DNA of 64,000 bases from Phycisphaeraceae bacterium (GTDB lineage: Bacteria > Planctomycetota > Phycisphaerae > Phycisphaerales > UBA1924). Below the pieces are notes generated by a model. It did no database searches and had not been told where the DNA came from. It saw only the letters and a list, made by a program, of their open reading frames with translations. The position numbers and the translations under genes are program-made. Shown here piece after piece: positions 15,270-22,015 of the stretch. Where the stretch lies: contig JAHBXB010000002.1 of assembly GCA_019636655.1 (NCBI GenBank), positions 942,537 through 1,006,536 on the forward strand, read 5' to 3'. The first letter of the stretch is position 1; each line of letters begins with the position of its first letter.

Positions 15270-16160
15270 TCACCGGACTTGGCAGGTTGGGCAGAAGGTC
15301 GTGGTTCGTTGGGCCACCGTCATGGACCGCAGGGCGCGGCGGCACCGGGTGCACGGCTGGCCCGATCGGGAATACACCTCCAGGGCCGTCTGGGCCGTTC
15401 CGGGGCTCATCGAGCCATCCCGGTAGTCCCGCAACGTGGAACCTCCCAGGGCGACCGCCTGGGCCAGCACGGCGCGGATCGCCTCGGCCAAGGCGTCGAT
15501 GCGCGGGGCTCTCAGGCGGCTGGCCCGCGCGAGCGGGTGGATGCCGGACCGGAACAGGGCTTCGTCCGCGTAGATGTTCCCGACGCCGGCGATGAGCCCC
15601 TGGTCCAGCAGCGCGGCCTTCGTGGGGCGACTCGCTCGCGACAGCGCCCCGGCAAGGTCGGAGGCGCTGATCGAGAGCGCATCGGGACCCAGCGACTCCC
15701 AATGAGCGTCCAGTGCCGCCGTCGTTGGAAAGAACCGCAGACCTCCGAACCGGCGAGGATCGCGGAAGACCAGGATGCGGTGTGGCGCCGGATTGCGGGA
15801 GCGGCCGGCGATTGCCCACCGCGCGTGGATGTGGGTTGCCGTCGGAGCCTCCCCGCGCGGCAGCACGAAGAACTGGCCCGACATCCCCAGTTGCACCACC
15901 AGCACCCGCCCGTCCGCCGCCACGATCGCGAGCTGCTTGCCGCGGCGCCGCATCTGGGAGATCGTCGCCGACTCGAGCAGGTGCTCCGGAGCCGCGCGGG
16001 CCGCGCGACCGGTCCTTCGGTGGCGGGCATTTCCGCCGGCGGGATCGTTGGGGAGGATGAGCATGTCCCGGCGCAGAAGTTCCGCTGCGGCGATGGTGCG
16101 GCCGAGCAGGTGGGGCTCAAGGGACCGTCGCGTCTGCTCAACCTCCGGCAGTTCGGGCAT
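15270..16160 (-). CDS. mutM: Formamidopyrimidine-DNA glycosylase (Fpg)
   Basis: Removes oxidised purines such as 8-oxoguanine and nicks the abasic site. The N-terminus MPELPEVE supplies the catalytic Pro2 (after Met removal) and Glu3; RRRGKQLAI near 66-74 provides the conserved Lys; LLDQGLIAGVGNIYADEAL is the helix-two-turn-helix; the C-terminal zinc finger is C-x2-C near 269-272 (PCTRCRRAL) and CPTCQ near the end. The length is 296, against about 270. The hexamer TACACT ends 6 bases before the ATG, so it has its own promoter in the 42-base gap behind tadA. Confidence 0.95.
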   Translation of the reverse strand: MPELPEVEQTRRSLEPHLLGRTIAAAELLRRDMLILPNDPAGGNARHRRTGRAARAAPEHLLESATISQMRRRGKQLAIVAADGRVLVVQLGMSGQFFVLPRGEAPTATHIHARWAIAGRSRNPAPHRILVFRDPRRFGGLRFFPTTAALDAHWESLGPDALSISASDLAGALSRASRPTKAALLDQGLIAGVGNIYADEALFRSGIHPLARASRLRAPRIDALAEAIRAVLAQAVALGGSTLRDYRDGSMSPGTAQTALEVYSRSGQPCTRCRRALRSMTVAQRTTTFCPTCQVR

Positions 16161-16166
16161 TCCCGG

Positions 16167-16172
16167 AGTGTA
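16167..16172 (-). promoter_or_regulatory. -10-like TACACT in front of mutM
   Basis: On the minus strand TACACT ends 6 bases before ATG 16160. Confidence 0.45.
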
Positions 16173-16202
16173 CGAGGCGCCGGCGAGATCCTGGCATGGC
16201 GG

Positions 16203-16721
16203 CTATCTGGACCGCAGCGATTTGAAGAACGTCTTGAGCAGGTCCGAGGCCTCGGCGGCCAGCACACCGGTGATCGGCGCGACGCGGTGGTTCAGCCGCG
16301 GGTCCGCCGTGAGGCGGTAGAGGGATTCGACGCCGCCGGCCTTGGGGTCGGCGCAGCCGTAGAGGAGCCGGCCGACGCGGGCGTTGACGATCAGCCCGGC
16401 GCACATGCAGCAGGGTTCGAGCGTCACGGCAAGCGAGCAGTCATTGAGCCGCCAGTCGCCCAGCGCGGCGCAGGCCTCGCGGATGGCAAGGAACTCGGCG
16501 TGCGCGGCGGGGTCATGGAGGGACTCGCGCTGGTTGAATCCCTCGCCGAGCACGCGCCCGTCGCTGGTGTAGACGACCGCGCCGACCGGCACCTCGCCAA
16601 GGCCCGCGGCACGGGCGGCCAGGAGCAGTGAGCGGCGCATCATCTCGAGATCCAGCGCCGAGGGGACCTCGCGGGGCGCATCCGGCCGATCGTCCGACGG
16701 GTTGGCAGGGGGCGGGGTCAC
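16203..16721 (-). CDS. tadA: tRNA-specific adenosine deaminase TadA
   Basis: Deaminates the wobble A34 of tRNA-Arg(ACG) to inosine. The zinc-dependent cytidine-deaminase fold shows HAE (His74, catalytic Glu76) and PCCMC (Cys104 and Cys107 as ligands), with EVPVGAVV near 43-50 and LLYGCADPKAGG near 118. The protein is 172 residues with an additional Pro/Asp-rich N-terminus of about 20. Its ATG overlaps the stop of tatC by 4 bases, so translation is coupled. Guanine or cytosine deaminases share the fold, but PCCMCAG with the following VNARVGRLLYGC is characteristic of TadA. Confidence 0.92.
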   Translation of the reverse strand: MTPPPANPSDDRPDAPREVPSALDLEMMRRSLLLAARAAGLGEVPVGAVVYTSDGRVLGEGFNQRESLHDPAAHAEFLAIREACAALGDWRLNDCSLAVTLEPCCMCAGLIVNARVGRLLYGCADPKAGGVESLYRLTADPRLNHRVAPITGVLAAEASDLLKTFFKSLRSR

Positions 16722-17779
16722 GGTTCGTCGTCGGGTTCACGGGCCTGCGTGGGAACACGGGGACGGCCGGCGCCGGGCGCGGATGGCGGCGGGGATTGCT
16801 CCTCTGTTCCGCGGGGGGGAGCGCCGAGGTGGCCGACGCGCGAAGCCGGGAGCACGCGGAGGAGCAGGACCCCCAGCTCGTAGAGCCCATAGAGCGGCAC
16901 GGTCAGGAGCATCATCGAGAGCGGGTCGCCCGTTGGCGTTACCACAGCGCCGACGACGGCGCAGATGAAGATCGCGTGCCGTCGATACTTGGAGAGCCAT
17001 TTGGGCGTGAGGACGCCGATCCATCCAAGCAGCAGCACGACCACCGGCATCTGGAACGCGATGGCAAACGCCAGCGCCATGCCAAGCAGCAGCGCGACAT
17101 ATTCGGCCACGCGGAAGTTGAGTTCGATCGTCGTGTTCTGCGCCAGGGGGAGTTCGTAGATGAGGGGCTTGCCCTGCGCGTCGATCGAGAGCGTGATCCG
17201 CAAGCACTTGAGGCTGGAGTTGATCCACATCTGCCCCACCGCGGGCGCGGGAGGATCGGCGGCGAGCACCGGGATCTGCGCCAGCACCACGCCCTGGGGC
17301 GGCGGGGCGGTGTCGTAGTGGCGCGGCGCGATGTCCATGCCGAACGTCACGAAGAACGCGAGCATGATCGGCAGCATCGCGAGGAACAGAAAGACCACCC
17401 CCGCGACGCTCATCACCAGGCTGAACGGGGCCAGGATGTACACGAACCGCCGTTCGTTGAGGTACAGCCCCGGCGAGATGAACCTCCACGCCTGGTACAG
17501 GATCCATGGCCCGCCGACGACCAGCGTGGCCACAAACGAGATCTTCAGGTAGGTGTTGAAGTTCTCGAGCGCCCCGGTCGTGATCAGCTTCGGAGGCAGG
17601 CCCGCCGCGGCCTGGGCGGCGAGCAGGGGCTGGATCATCCAGGTCAGGACCTGCTCGCCGAAGAACAGCGAGATGCAGAAAATCGGCAGCAGCCCGACCA
17701 GACCGAAGATGAGCCGACGGCGCAGCTCGTCGAGGTGCTCGGTGAACGGCATGAGGGCTTCGGTCAGCGATTCGCGCAT
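16718..17779 (-). CDS. tatC: Twin-arginine translocase subunit TatC
   Basis: The signal-recognition core of the Tat system that exports folded proteins, often cofactor enzymes such as the molybdoenzyme encoded at the window end. Conserved motifs are FTEHLDELRRRL near 12-23, YQAWRFISPGLYLNER near 95-110, and TPTGDPLS near 281-288, with six hydrophobic segments. At 353 residues it is about 100 longer than usual: an exported loop of about 70 residues (150-220) is inserted before the fifth helix, and the C-terminus has a Pro/Arg-rich tail. ATG 17779 was chosen over the longer frame because the conserved N-terminus begins just after it. It is followed by tadA with a 4-base overlap. Confidence 0.92.
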   Translation of the reverse strand: MRESLTEALMPFTEHLDELRRRLIFGLVGLLPIFCISLFFGEQVLTWMIQPLLAAQAAAGLPPKLITTGALENFNTYLKISFVATLVVGGPWILYQAWRFISPGLYLNERRFVYILAPFSLVMSVAGVVFLFLAMLPIMLAFFVTFGMDIAPRHYDTAPPPQGVVLAQIPVLAADPPAPAVGQMWINSSLKCLRITLSIDAQGKPLIYELPLAQNTTIELNFRVAEYVALLLGMALAFAIAFQMPVVVLLLGWIGVLTPKWLSKYRRHAIFICAVVGAVVTPTGDPLSMMLLTVPLYGLYELGVLLLRVLPASRVGHLGAPPRGTEEQSPPPSAPGAGRPRVPTQAREPDDEP

Positions 17780-17917
17780 GAATTGGGGCCCGATTGGAGC
17801 CGTGCGGCCGGGTCCGCGGAGGGTAGGTGCGTGGAAGCGGCAGGTTCGGAACAAGGCCGGGATCGAGCGGAGATGCGGAGGTTATCGGTACGGGAGGACC
17901 GGGCGAACTCGGCACCG

Positions 17918-17930
17918 CCACGAATCGTGG
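17918..17930. promoter_or_regulatory. Inverted repeat between tatC and the ECF sigma gene
   Basis: CCACGA-A-TCGTGG, 6 + 1 + 6, perfect. It lies in the divergent promoter region and could bind a regulator of either gene. Confidence 0.25.
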
Positions 17931-17986
17931 AATCCTGACGGGAGCCGCCGGGTGGAGCGTCCAAGTTTCCTGGGAGTAGACACGGC

Positions 17987-18619
17987 TTGAGCGACGGCCA
18001 GCAGGTGGCAGCAGCCCCGGACCGGACCGGGCTTGGGGGGTGGGGCTCCGGGTGGGCCGCGATCGACGGCGAGGACGCCATCTGCGCGGTCTGGGAGCAG
18101 CATCGGCGGTGGGTCGCGGCGGTGCTGCTGGCCCACAAGCCGCGGGAGGCGGACCTCGAGGATCTGTTGCAGGAAGTCGCCCGGCTGGTGGTGGCCAAGG
18201 TGGGGGAGGTTCGAGACCCGGGGGCCCTGAAGGCGTGGCTGCGTGTGGTGGCGATCAGCGTGGCCAAGACCGCCGCGCGTCGCAAGAGACCGGAGCAGTG
18301 GTGGCGCCGGGCGGCGGCGCACAGCGCCGGGGGCACGATGGACGAGGCGCCCGCCCCGGACCGCGTGGCGGCGGCCGAGGAGGGGCGGAGGCTGATGGTT
18401 CTGGCCCGCGAACTGCCCGAGGGGTACCGCGAGCCGTTGCTGATGAAGTGCATCCGTGGGATGAGTTACCGGCAGATCGGCGAGTTGATGGGCCTGCCCG
18501 AGACGACCATCGAGACGAGGATCGCCCGCGGGCGGCGGATGCTGAGGGAGTTGGCTGATGGAAGGGGAGTGGACCAGGTCGAACGGCCCCTGGCGGGCGT
18601 GCCGGCGAAGGCGAGGTGA
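17987..18619 (+). CDS. ECF-type RNA polymerase sigma factor
   Basis: The 210-residue protein has sigma region 2 (EADLEDLLQEVARLVVAKV near 53-71, then GALKAWLRVVAISVA near 79-93) and region 4 (LPEGYREPLLMKCIRG, then MSYRQIGELMGLPETTIETR, near 140-178), the helix-turn-helix that reads the -35 box. The frame is closed by a TGA at 17936-17938, and TTG 17987 is the only reasonable start; GGGAG at 17972-17976 is its ribosome site. It is followed after 4 bases by a membrane protein with the layout of an anti-sigma factor. I see no GGAAC-type ECF target box in front of it. Confidence 0.85.
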   Translation: MSDGQQVAAAPDRTGLGGWGSGWAAIDGEDAICAVWEQHRRWVAAVLLAHKPREADLEDLLQEVARLVVAKVGEVRDPGALKAWLRVVAISVAKTAARRKRPEQWWRRAAAHSAGGTMDEAPAPDRVAAAEEGRRLMVLARELPEGYREPLLMKCIRGMSYRQIGELMGLPETTIETRIARGRRMLRELADGRGVDQVERPLAGVPAKAR

Positions 18620-18623
18620 CGCG

Positions 18624-19352
18624 ATGAGCACGGACTTTGGGCGGGAACAGATCGGCGTCGACGGCGGGACGAGCGACGGCGTCGGCGTCCACCGGCGCGA
18701 GGTGCTGATGTCGCGTCTGGTGGACGGCGAGGCCAGCGAACAGGAGTGGGGGGAGTTCTGCGCGCTCGCCGACACGGAGGCGAAGGCGGGCTCGACCGGC
18801 GCGTGGCGCGAACTCGCGCGGGCGCAGCGCGACCACGCGGCGCTGACCGCGGCGGTCGAAGCGGAACTGGCGCGGGCCGATGGGGTCCGGCTGCCGCATG
18901 CAGGGGTGATCCACGCCGGGCACGCGGCCGAGCCGCCGCGCCGGGTAGTGACCCGCGTCTCGGCGCTGGCCGGCTGGGCGGCGCTCGCGGCGGTGCTGTC
19001 GCTTGGGTGGTTCAACGGCTGGCTCTCGCCGCGCGCGGGAAGCCCGGATCCGAGGCCCGGCGTTCAGGCCGCGGGCGCGTTCGCGACGCCCGAGGCCGGC
19101 CTGCAGCACTACCTGACCAAGGGCATGGAGAGCGGGCAGGTCATGGGCGAGGAGCCGAACCCGGAACTGGTGCTCACGCGCCGCAAGGTCGGCGAGCCGG
19201 GCGTCATCGAGGTCTTCTACTTCCGCAAGATCCTGGAGCGGACCGAGGTCAAGAACCTGTACCGGATCGAGGAGGACGAGGCGGGCGGGCAGGTGCTCGT
19301 CCCCGCGGGGCTCCCGGCGGTGCAGCAGGTCAAGGGACGATTGGGAGTGTGA
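18624..19352 (+). CDS. Probable membrane anti-sigma factor
   Basis: 242 residues: an N-terminal cytoplasmic part with MSRLVDGEASEQEWGEFCAL near 29-48, which is the RseA-like opening of many anti-sigma proteins, a single membrane helix near 113-130 (LAGWAALAAVLSLGWFNGW) and an exported domain of about 110 residues. It lacks the H-x3-C-x2-C zinc motif of ZAS-type anti-sigma factors. The ATG lies 4 bases after the sigma gene's stop, and the pairing with an ECF sigma is the main reason for the call. The exported domain would be the stress sensor; I do not recognise its fold. Confidence 0.7.
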   Translation: MSTDFGREQIGVDGGTSDGVGVHRREVLMSRLVDGEASEQEWGEFCALADTEAKAGSTGAWRELARAQRDHAALTAAVEAELARADGVRLPHAGVIHAGHAAEPPRRVVTRVSALAGWAALAAVLSLGWFNGWLSPRAGSPDPRPGVQAAGAFATPEAGLQHYLTKGMESGQVMGEEPNPELVLTRRKVGEPGVIEVFYFRKILERTEVKNLYRIEEDEAGGQVLVPAGLPAVQQVKGRLGV

Positions 19353-19455
19353 CGGAGCGCCATGCCTGGCGCATCAGGGTTGAACAGCGGCGAACACCGC
19401 AGACCGTGTCGTACGGGGAGTTGGCGGGCCGCTGGGCCCACGATCGAAGGGAGCG

Positions 19456-20634
19456 ATGAACATGGACCAGGGCGCGTGGAAGATGGGGGTGATCGGCACG
19501 GCGGCGGCGGCGCTCGTCGGGTGGGCGGGGGTGGATCGCGCGGCGGCGCAGCCGAGCGCGGCCCCGCCGACCGGCCGGGCGGTCGTCGATGTCCGGATCG
19601 CGGAAGTCGAGAGCGGGCCCGACAACGGCGTGTGGGTCTTCAAGAGCAACGGCGAGGACATCCGCATCGAATCCCGCGACGGCACGATCACCAAGGCCGA
19701 ACGCAACGGGAAGGAGATCCCGGTGGACCGCGTCAGCCGGGCTGGCGGCGGCATCACGATCGTTGACGAGAACGGCAAGGTCATCTTCGAGATGAGCGCG
19801 CCGCCGGCGCCGCCCACCCCTCCCTCGGCGCCCGCCGCGATCCGTGTCCGCCCGCAGGTGCAGGCGTGGCGGCTTGGTCCCGGCGGGGCGAACAGCCTTC
19901 CGGGCGGGGCGGATGTGTGGCTGGGCTCGGCGCCCGCGCCGGCCGAGCCGCCGGCGGTCATGCTCGGCATCACCATGGCCGACCCGGAGTACGGGCTCCA
20001 GCGGCATTGCGGCGTGGACGCCAAGTCCGGCGGCACGATGGTGAACGAGGTCTACAAGGATCTCCCCGCCGCGAAGGCGGGCATCCACGCGTACGACGTG
20101 ATCGTGGAAGTCGACGGCAAGTCGCCGGCGACGCAGGACGTGGTGCGGGAGATGCTCCGGTCCAAGAAGCCCGGGGACGAGATCGCGGTCACGGTGCTTC
20201 ACAAGTGCGAGCCCAAGGCGGTCACCATCACGCTCGAGGCGTACGACCCCAAGCGGCTTGAGGCCGCGCGGCAGGAGCAGATGCGGGCCGCCGGCGTGCC
20301 CCTGCCGTCGGCGCTCGGCATCGGCGAGGACGAGACCGTCGCGCGGAGCCCGCTCTTTGCCCTCAAGGGCCTCAGTGGCGACCGGCTGATGCAGTTTGAT
20401 CCCGCCGGGAACGAAGAGATGGTGCGGCGAATCCAGGAGCAGGTGCTCCAGGCGCTGCAGCGGAGCGGGCTGAACCAGGAGACGATGAAGCAACTGACGG
20501 AGCGGATTCAGACGACGGCGCCGGCGACCCGGCTCGCCGAGGTGGAACTCAAACAGGTGCAGGAGCGGCTGGCCCGTCTCGAGGCCCTGCTCGAACGAAT
20601 GGCCGACCAGCAGGACAAGGCCGGGCAGGATTGA
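19456..20634 (+). CDS. Exported PDZ-domain protein
   Basis: 392 residues: a signal peptide (GVIGTAAAALVGWAGVDRAAA, residues 11-31), a beta-rich segment, a Pro-rich linker near 116-140, a PDZ domain at about 167-262 (GGTMVNEVYKDLPAAKAGI, DVIVEVDGKSP, VREMLRSKKPGDEIAVTV) and a C-terminal helical region with EVELKQVQERLARLEALLERM, likely coiled coil. There is no protease domain, so it is not a HtrA homologue. The location directly after the sigma/anti-sigma pair suggests it senses or signals envelope state to the anti-sigma factor, which is an inference. AAGGGAG precedes the ATG and a terminator follows. Confidence 0.78.
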   Translation: MNMDQGAWKMGVIGTAAAALVGWAGVDRAAAQPSAAPPTGRAVVDVRIAEVESGPDNGVWVFKSNGEDIRIESRDGTITKAERNGKEIPVDRVSRAGGGITIVDENGKVIFEMSAPPAPPTPPSAPAAIRVRPQVQAWRLGPGGANSLPGGADVWLGSAPAPAEPPAVMLGITMADPEYGLQRHCGVDAKSGGTMVNEVYKDLPAAKAGIHAYDVIVEVDGKSPATQDVVREMLRSKKPGDEIAVTVLHKCEPKAVTITLEAYDPKRLEAARQEQMRAAGVPLPSALGIGEDETVARSPLFALKGLSGDRLMQFDPAGNEEMVRRIQEQVLQALQRSGLNQETMKQLTERIQTTAPATRLAEVELKQVQERLARLEALLERMADQQDKAGQD

Positions 20635-20675
20635 CGCCGCACCCGCCGCCTCCGACAAACGGACACACCTCACCA

Positions 20676-20717
20676 GGCCGCGCCAGCGGGAAACCGCCGG
20701 CCGCGGCCGTTTTCTTT
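20676..20717 (+). terminator. Rho-independent terminator after the PDZ-protein gene
   Basis: GGCCGCG (20676-20682) pairs with CGCGGCC (20702-20708), and an inner GCGG-GAAA-CCGC hairpin with a GNRA loop sits at 20686-20697; GTTTTCTTT follows. Confidence 0.75.
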
Positions 20718-20745
20718 GATGCGGACCCCCAGCCGAGCCGGCCGG

Positions 20746-20751
20746 TATGAT
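20746..20751 (+). promoter_or_regulatory. -10 element TATGAT of the MoxR gene
   Basis: TATGAT ends 11 bases before an in-frame ATG at 20763 and 56 bases before the ATG with a ribosome site at 20808, so either a very short or an ordinary leader is possible. Confidence 0.4.
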
Positions 20752-20807
20752 CCGGTGCGTTCATGGACGTGGCAGGGGCGCACAGGGGAGGCGAAGGAGC
20801 GCGCGGT

Positions 20808-21920
20808 ATGGGCGACGCGATCAGCGAAGGGGTCGGTTCCGGCGGGGGCTCGAACGGGTCCGGCGCGGTCGCGCAGGTCCGCGGCGTGCACGACCGGCTC
20901 AAGGAGCAGATCCACAAGGTCATCGTCGGTCAGGACGAGGTCGTCGACCAGATCCTGCTGGCGATGTTCTGCCGCGGCCACACGCTGGTCGAAGGCGTGC
21001 CGGGGCTCGCCAAGACGCTGCTGATCTCGACGATCGCCCGGACGCTGAGCCTGGGCTTCAGCCGCATCCAGTTCACGCCGGACCTGATGCCCAGCGACAT
21101 CACGGGCACCGAGGTGATCGAAGAGGACAAGAGCACGGGCACGCGCGAACTTCGGTTCGTGAAGGGCCCTATCTTCGCGAACGTCATCCTCGCCGACGAG
21201 ATCAACCGCACGCCCCCCAAGACGCAGGCGGCGCTGCTGGAGGCGATGCAGGAGCGGCAGGTGACGGTGGGCGGGACCCAGCACAAGCTCCCGGAGCCGT
21301 TCTTCGTGCTCGCGACGCAGAACCCCATCGAGCAGGAGGGGACCTACCCGCTGCCCGAGGCCCAGTTGGACCGGTTCATGTTCCAGGTCCGCATCGGCTA
21401 CCCCAACGCCGTCGAGGAGGCGGAGATCGTGCGGCGCTCGACCAGCGGCGCCCGCGGCACGCCGGAGGCGGTCCTCAACGCCCAGGACATCGCTCGGACG
21501 CAGGAACTGGTCCGCGCGACGCCCGTGCCGGACTACGTGATCCGTTACGCCCTCCGGCTGGTCCGCGCCACCAGGGTGGGCGAGCCGATGGAGGGCGGGG
21601 TCGCCCGTCCCAAGCTGGTCAAGGACTACGTGGGCTGGGGCGCCGGGCCGCGCGCCAGCGAGTACCTCGTGCTCGCGGCGAAGGCCAGGGCCCTGCTGGA
21701 ATCCAGCCGCAACGGACAATCCGGTCCGGGTGTTGTGGTGACCCCGGAGCACGTGCAGTCGATCGCGAAGCCCGTGCTGAGGCACCGCGTCCTGACCAAC
21801 TTCAATGCCGAGGCGGACCAGGTGACGACCGACATGATCATCGATGCGATGATCAAGGAAGTGCCGATCGAGGGCGCCACTGCGGAGGAGAAGCGGCAGA
21901 TGGGGGCGGTGATGCGGTGA
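20808..21920 (+). CDS. MoxR-family AAA+ ATPase
   Basis: 370 residues with Walker A GVPGLAKT at 63-70, Walker B VILADEINR near 126-134, the sensor segment FFVLATQNPIEQEGTYPLPEAQLDRF and the MoxR lid at the C-terminus. MoxR ATPases act as chaperones that help mature metal- or cofactor-containing complexes, usually with a von Willebrand-type partner, which is not adjacent here. ATG 20808 is preceded by AAGGAG at a 9-base spacing; the alternative ATG 20763 would add 15 residues. It stands behind the terminator of the sigma block and 95 bases ahead of the metal ATPase. Confidence 0.88.
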   Translation: MGDAISEGVGSGGGSNGSGAVAQVRGVHDRLKEQIHKVIVGQDEVVDQILLAMFCRGHTLVEGVPGLAKTLLISTIARTLSLGFSRIQFTPDLMPSDITGTEVIEEDKSTGTRELRFVKGPIFANVILADEINRTPPKTQAALLEAMQERQVTVGGTQHKLPEPFFVLATQNPIEQEGTYPLPEAQLDRFMFQVRIGYPNAVEEAEIVRRSTSGARGTPEAVLNAQDIARTQELVRATPVPDYVIRYALRLVRATRVGEPMEGGVARPKLVKDYVGWGAGPRASEYLVLAAKARALLESSRNGQSGPGVVVTPEHVQSIAKPVLRHRVLTNFNAEADQVTTDMIIDAMIKEVPIEGATAEEKRQMGAVMR

Positions 21921-21962
21921 GTGCGCCGTCCGGGGGGCGGGAAACTCTGCAACAGGCCATAG

Positions 21963-21979
21963 ATGAGACATTGTCTCAT
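21963..21979. promoter_or_regulatory. Perfect inverted repeat, candidate operator of the metal ATPase gene
   Basis: ATGAGACA-T-TGTCTCAT, 8 + 1 + 8 without a mismatch, centred about 45 bases before ATG 22016. A TANNNT element at 22004-22009 would place the transcript start at the ATG, so the repeat would sit just upstream of or over the -35 region. Rrf2, encoded immediately after the ATPase, is the natural candidate to bind it. Confidence 0.55.
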
Positions 21980-22003
21980 TCGATCAAGCATTCTGTAGGG
22001 GTG

Positions 22004-22009
22004 TAGCGT
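22004..22009 (+). promoter_or_regulatory. -10-like TAGCGT in front of the P1B-4 ATPase gene
   Basis: TAGCGT ends 6 bases before ATG 22016. Confidence 0.4.
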
Positions 22010-22015
22010 TCGATC

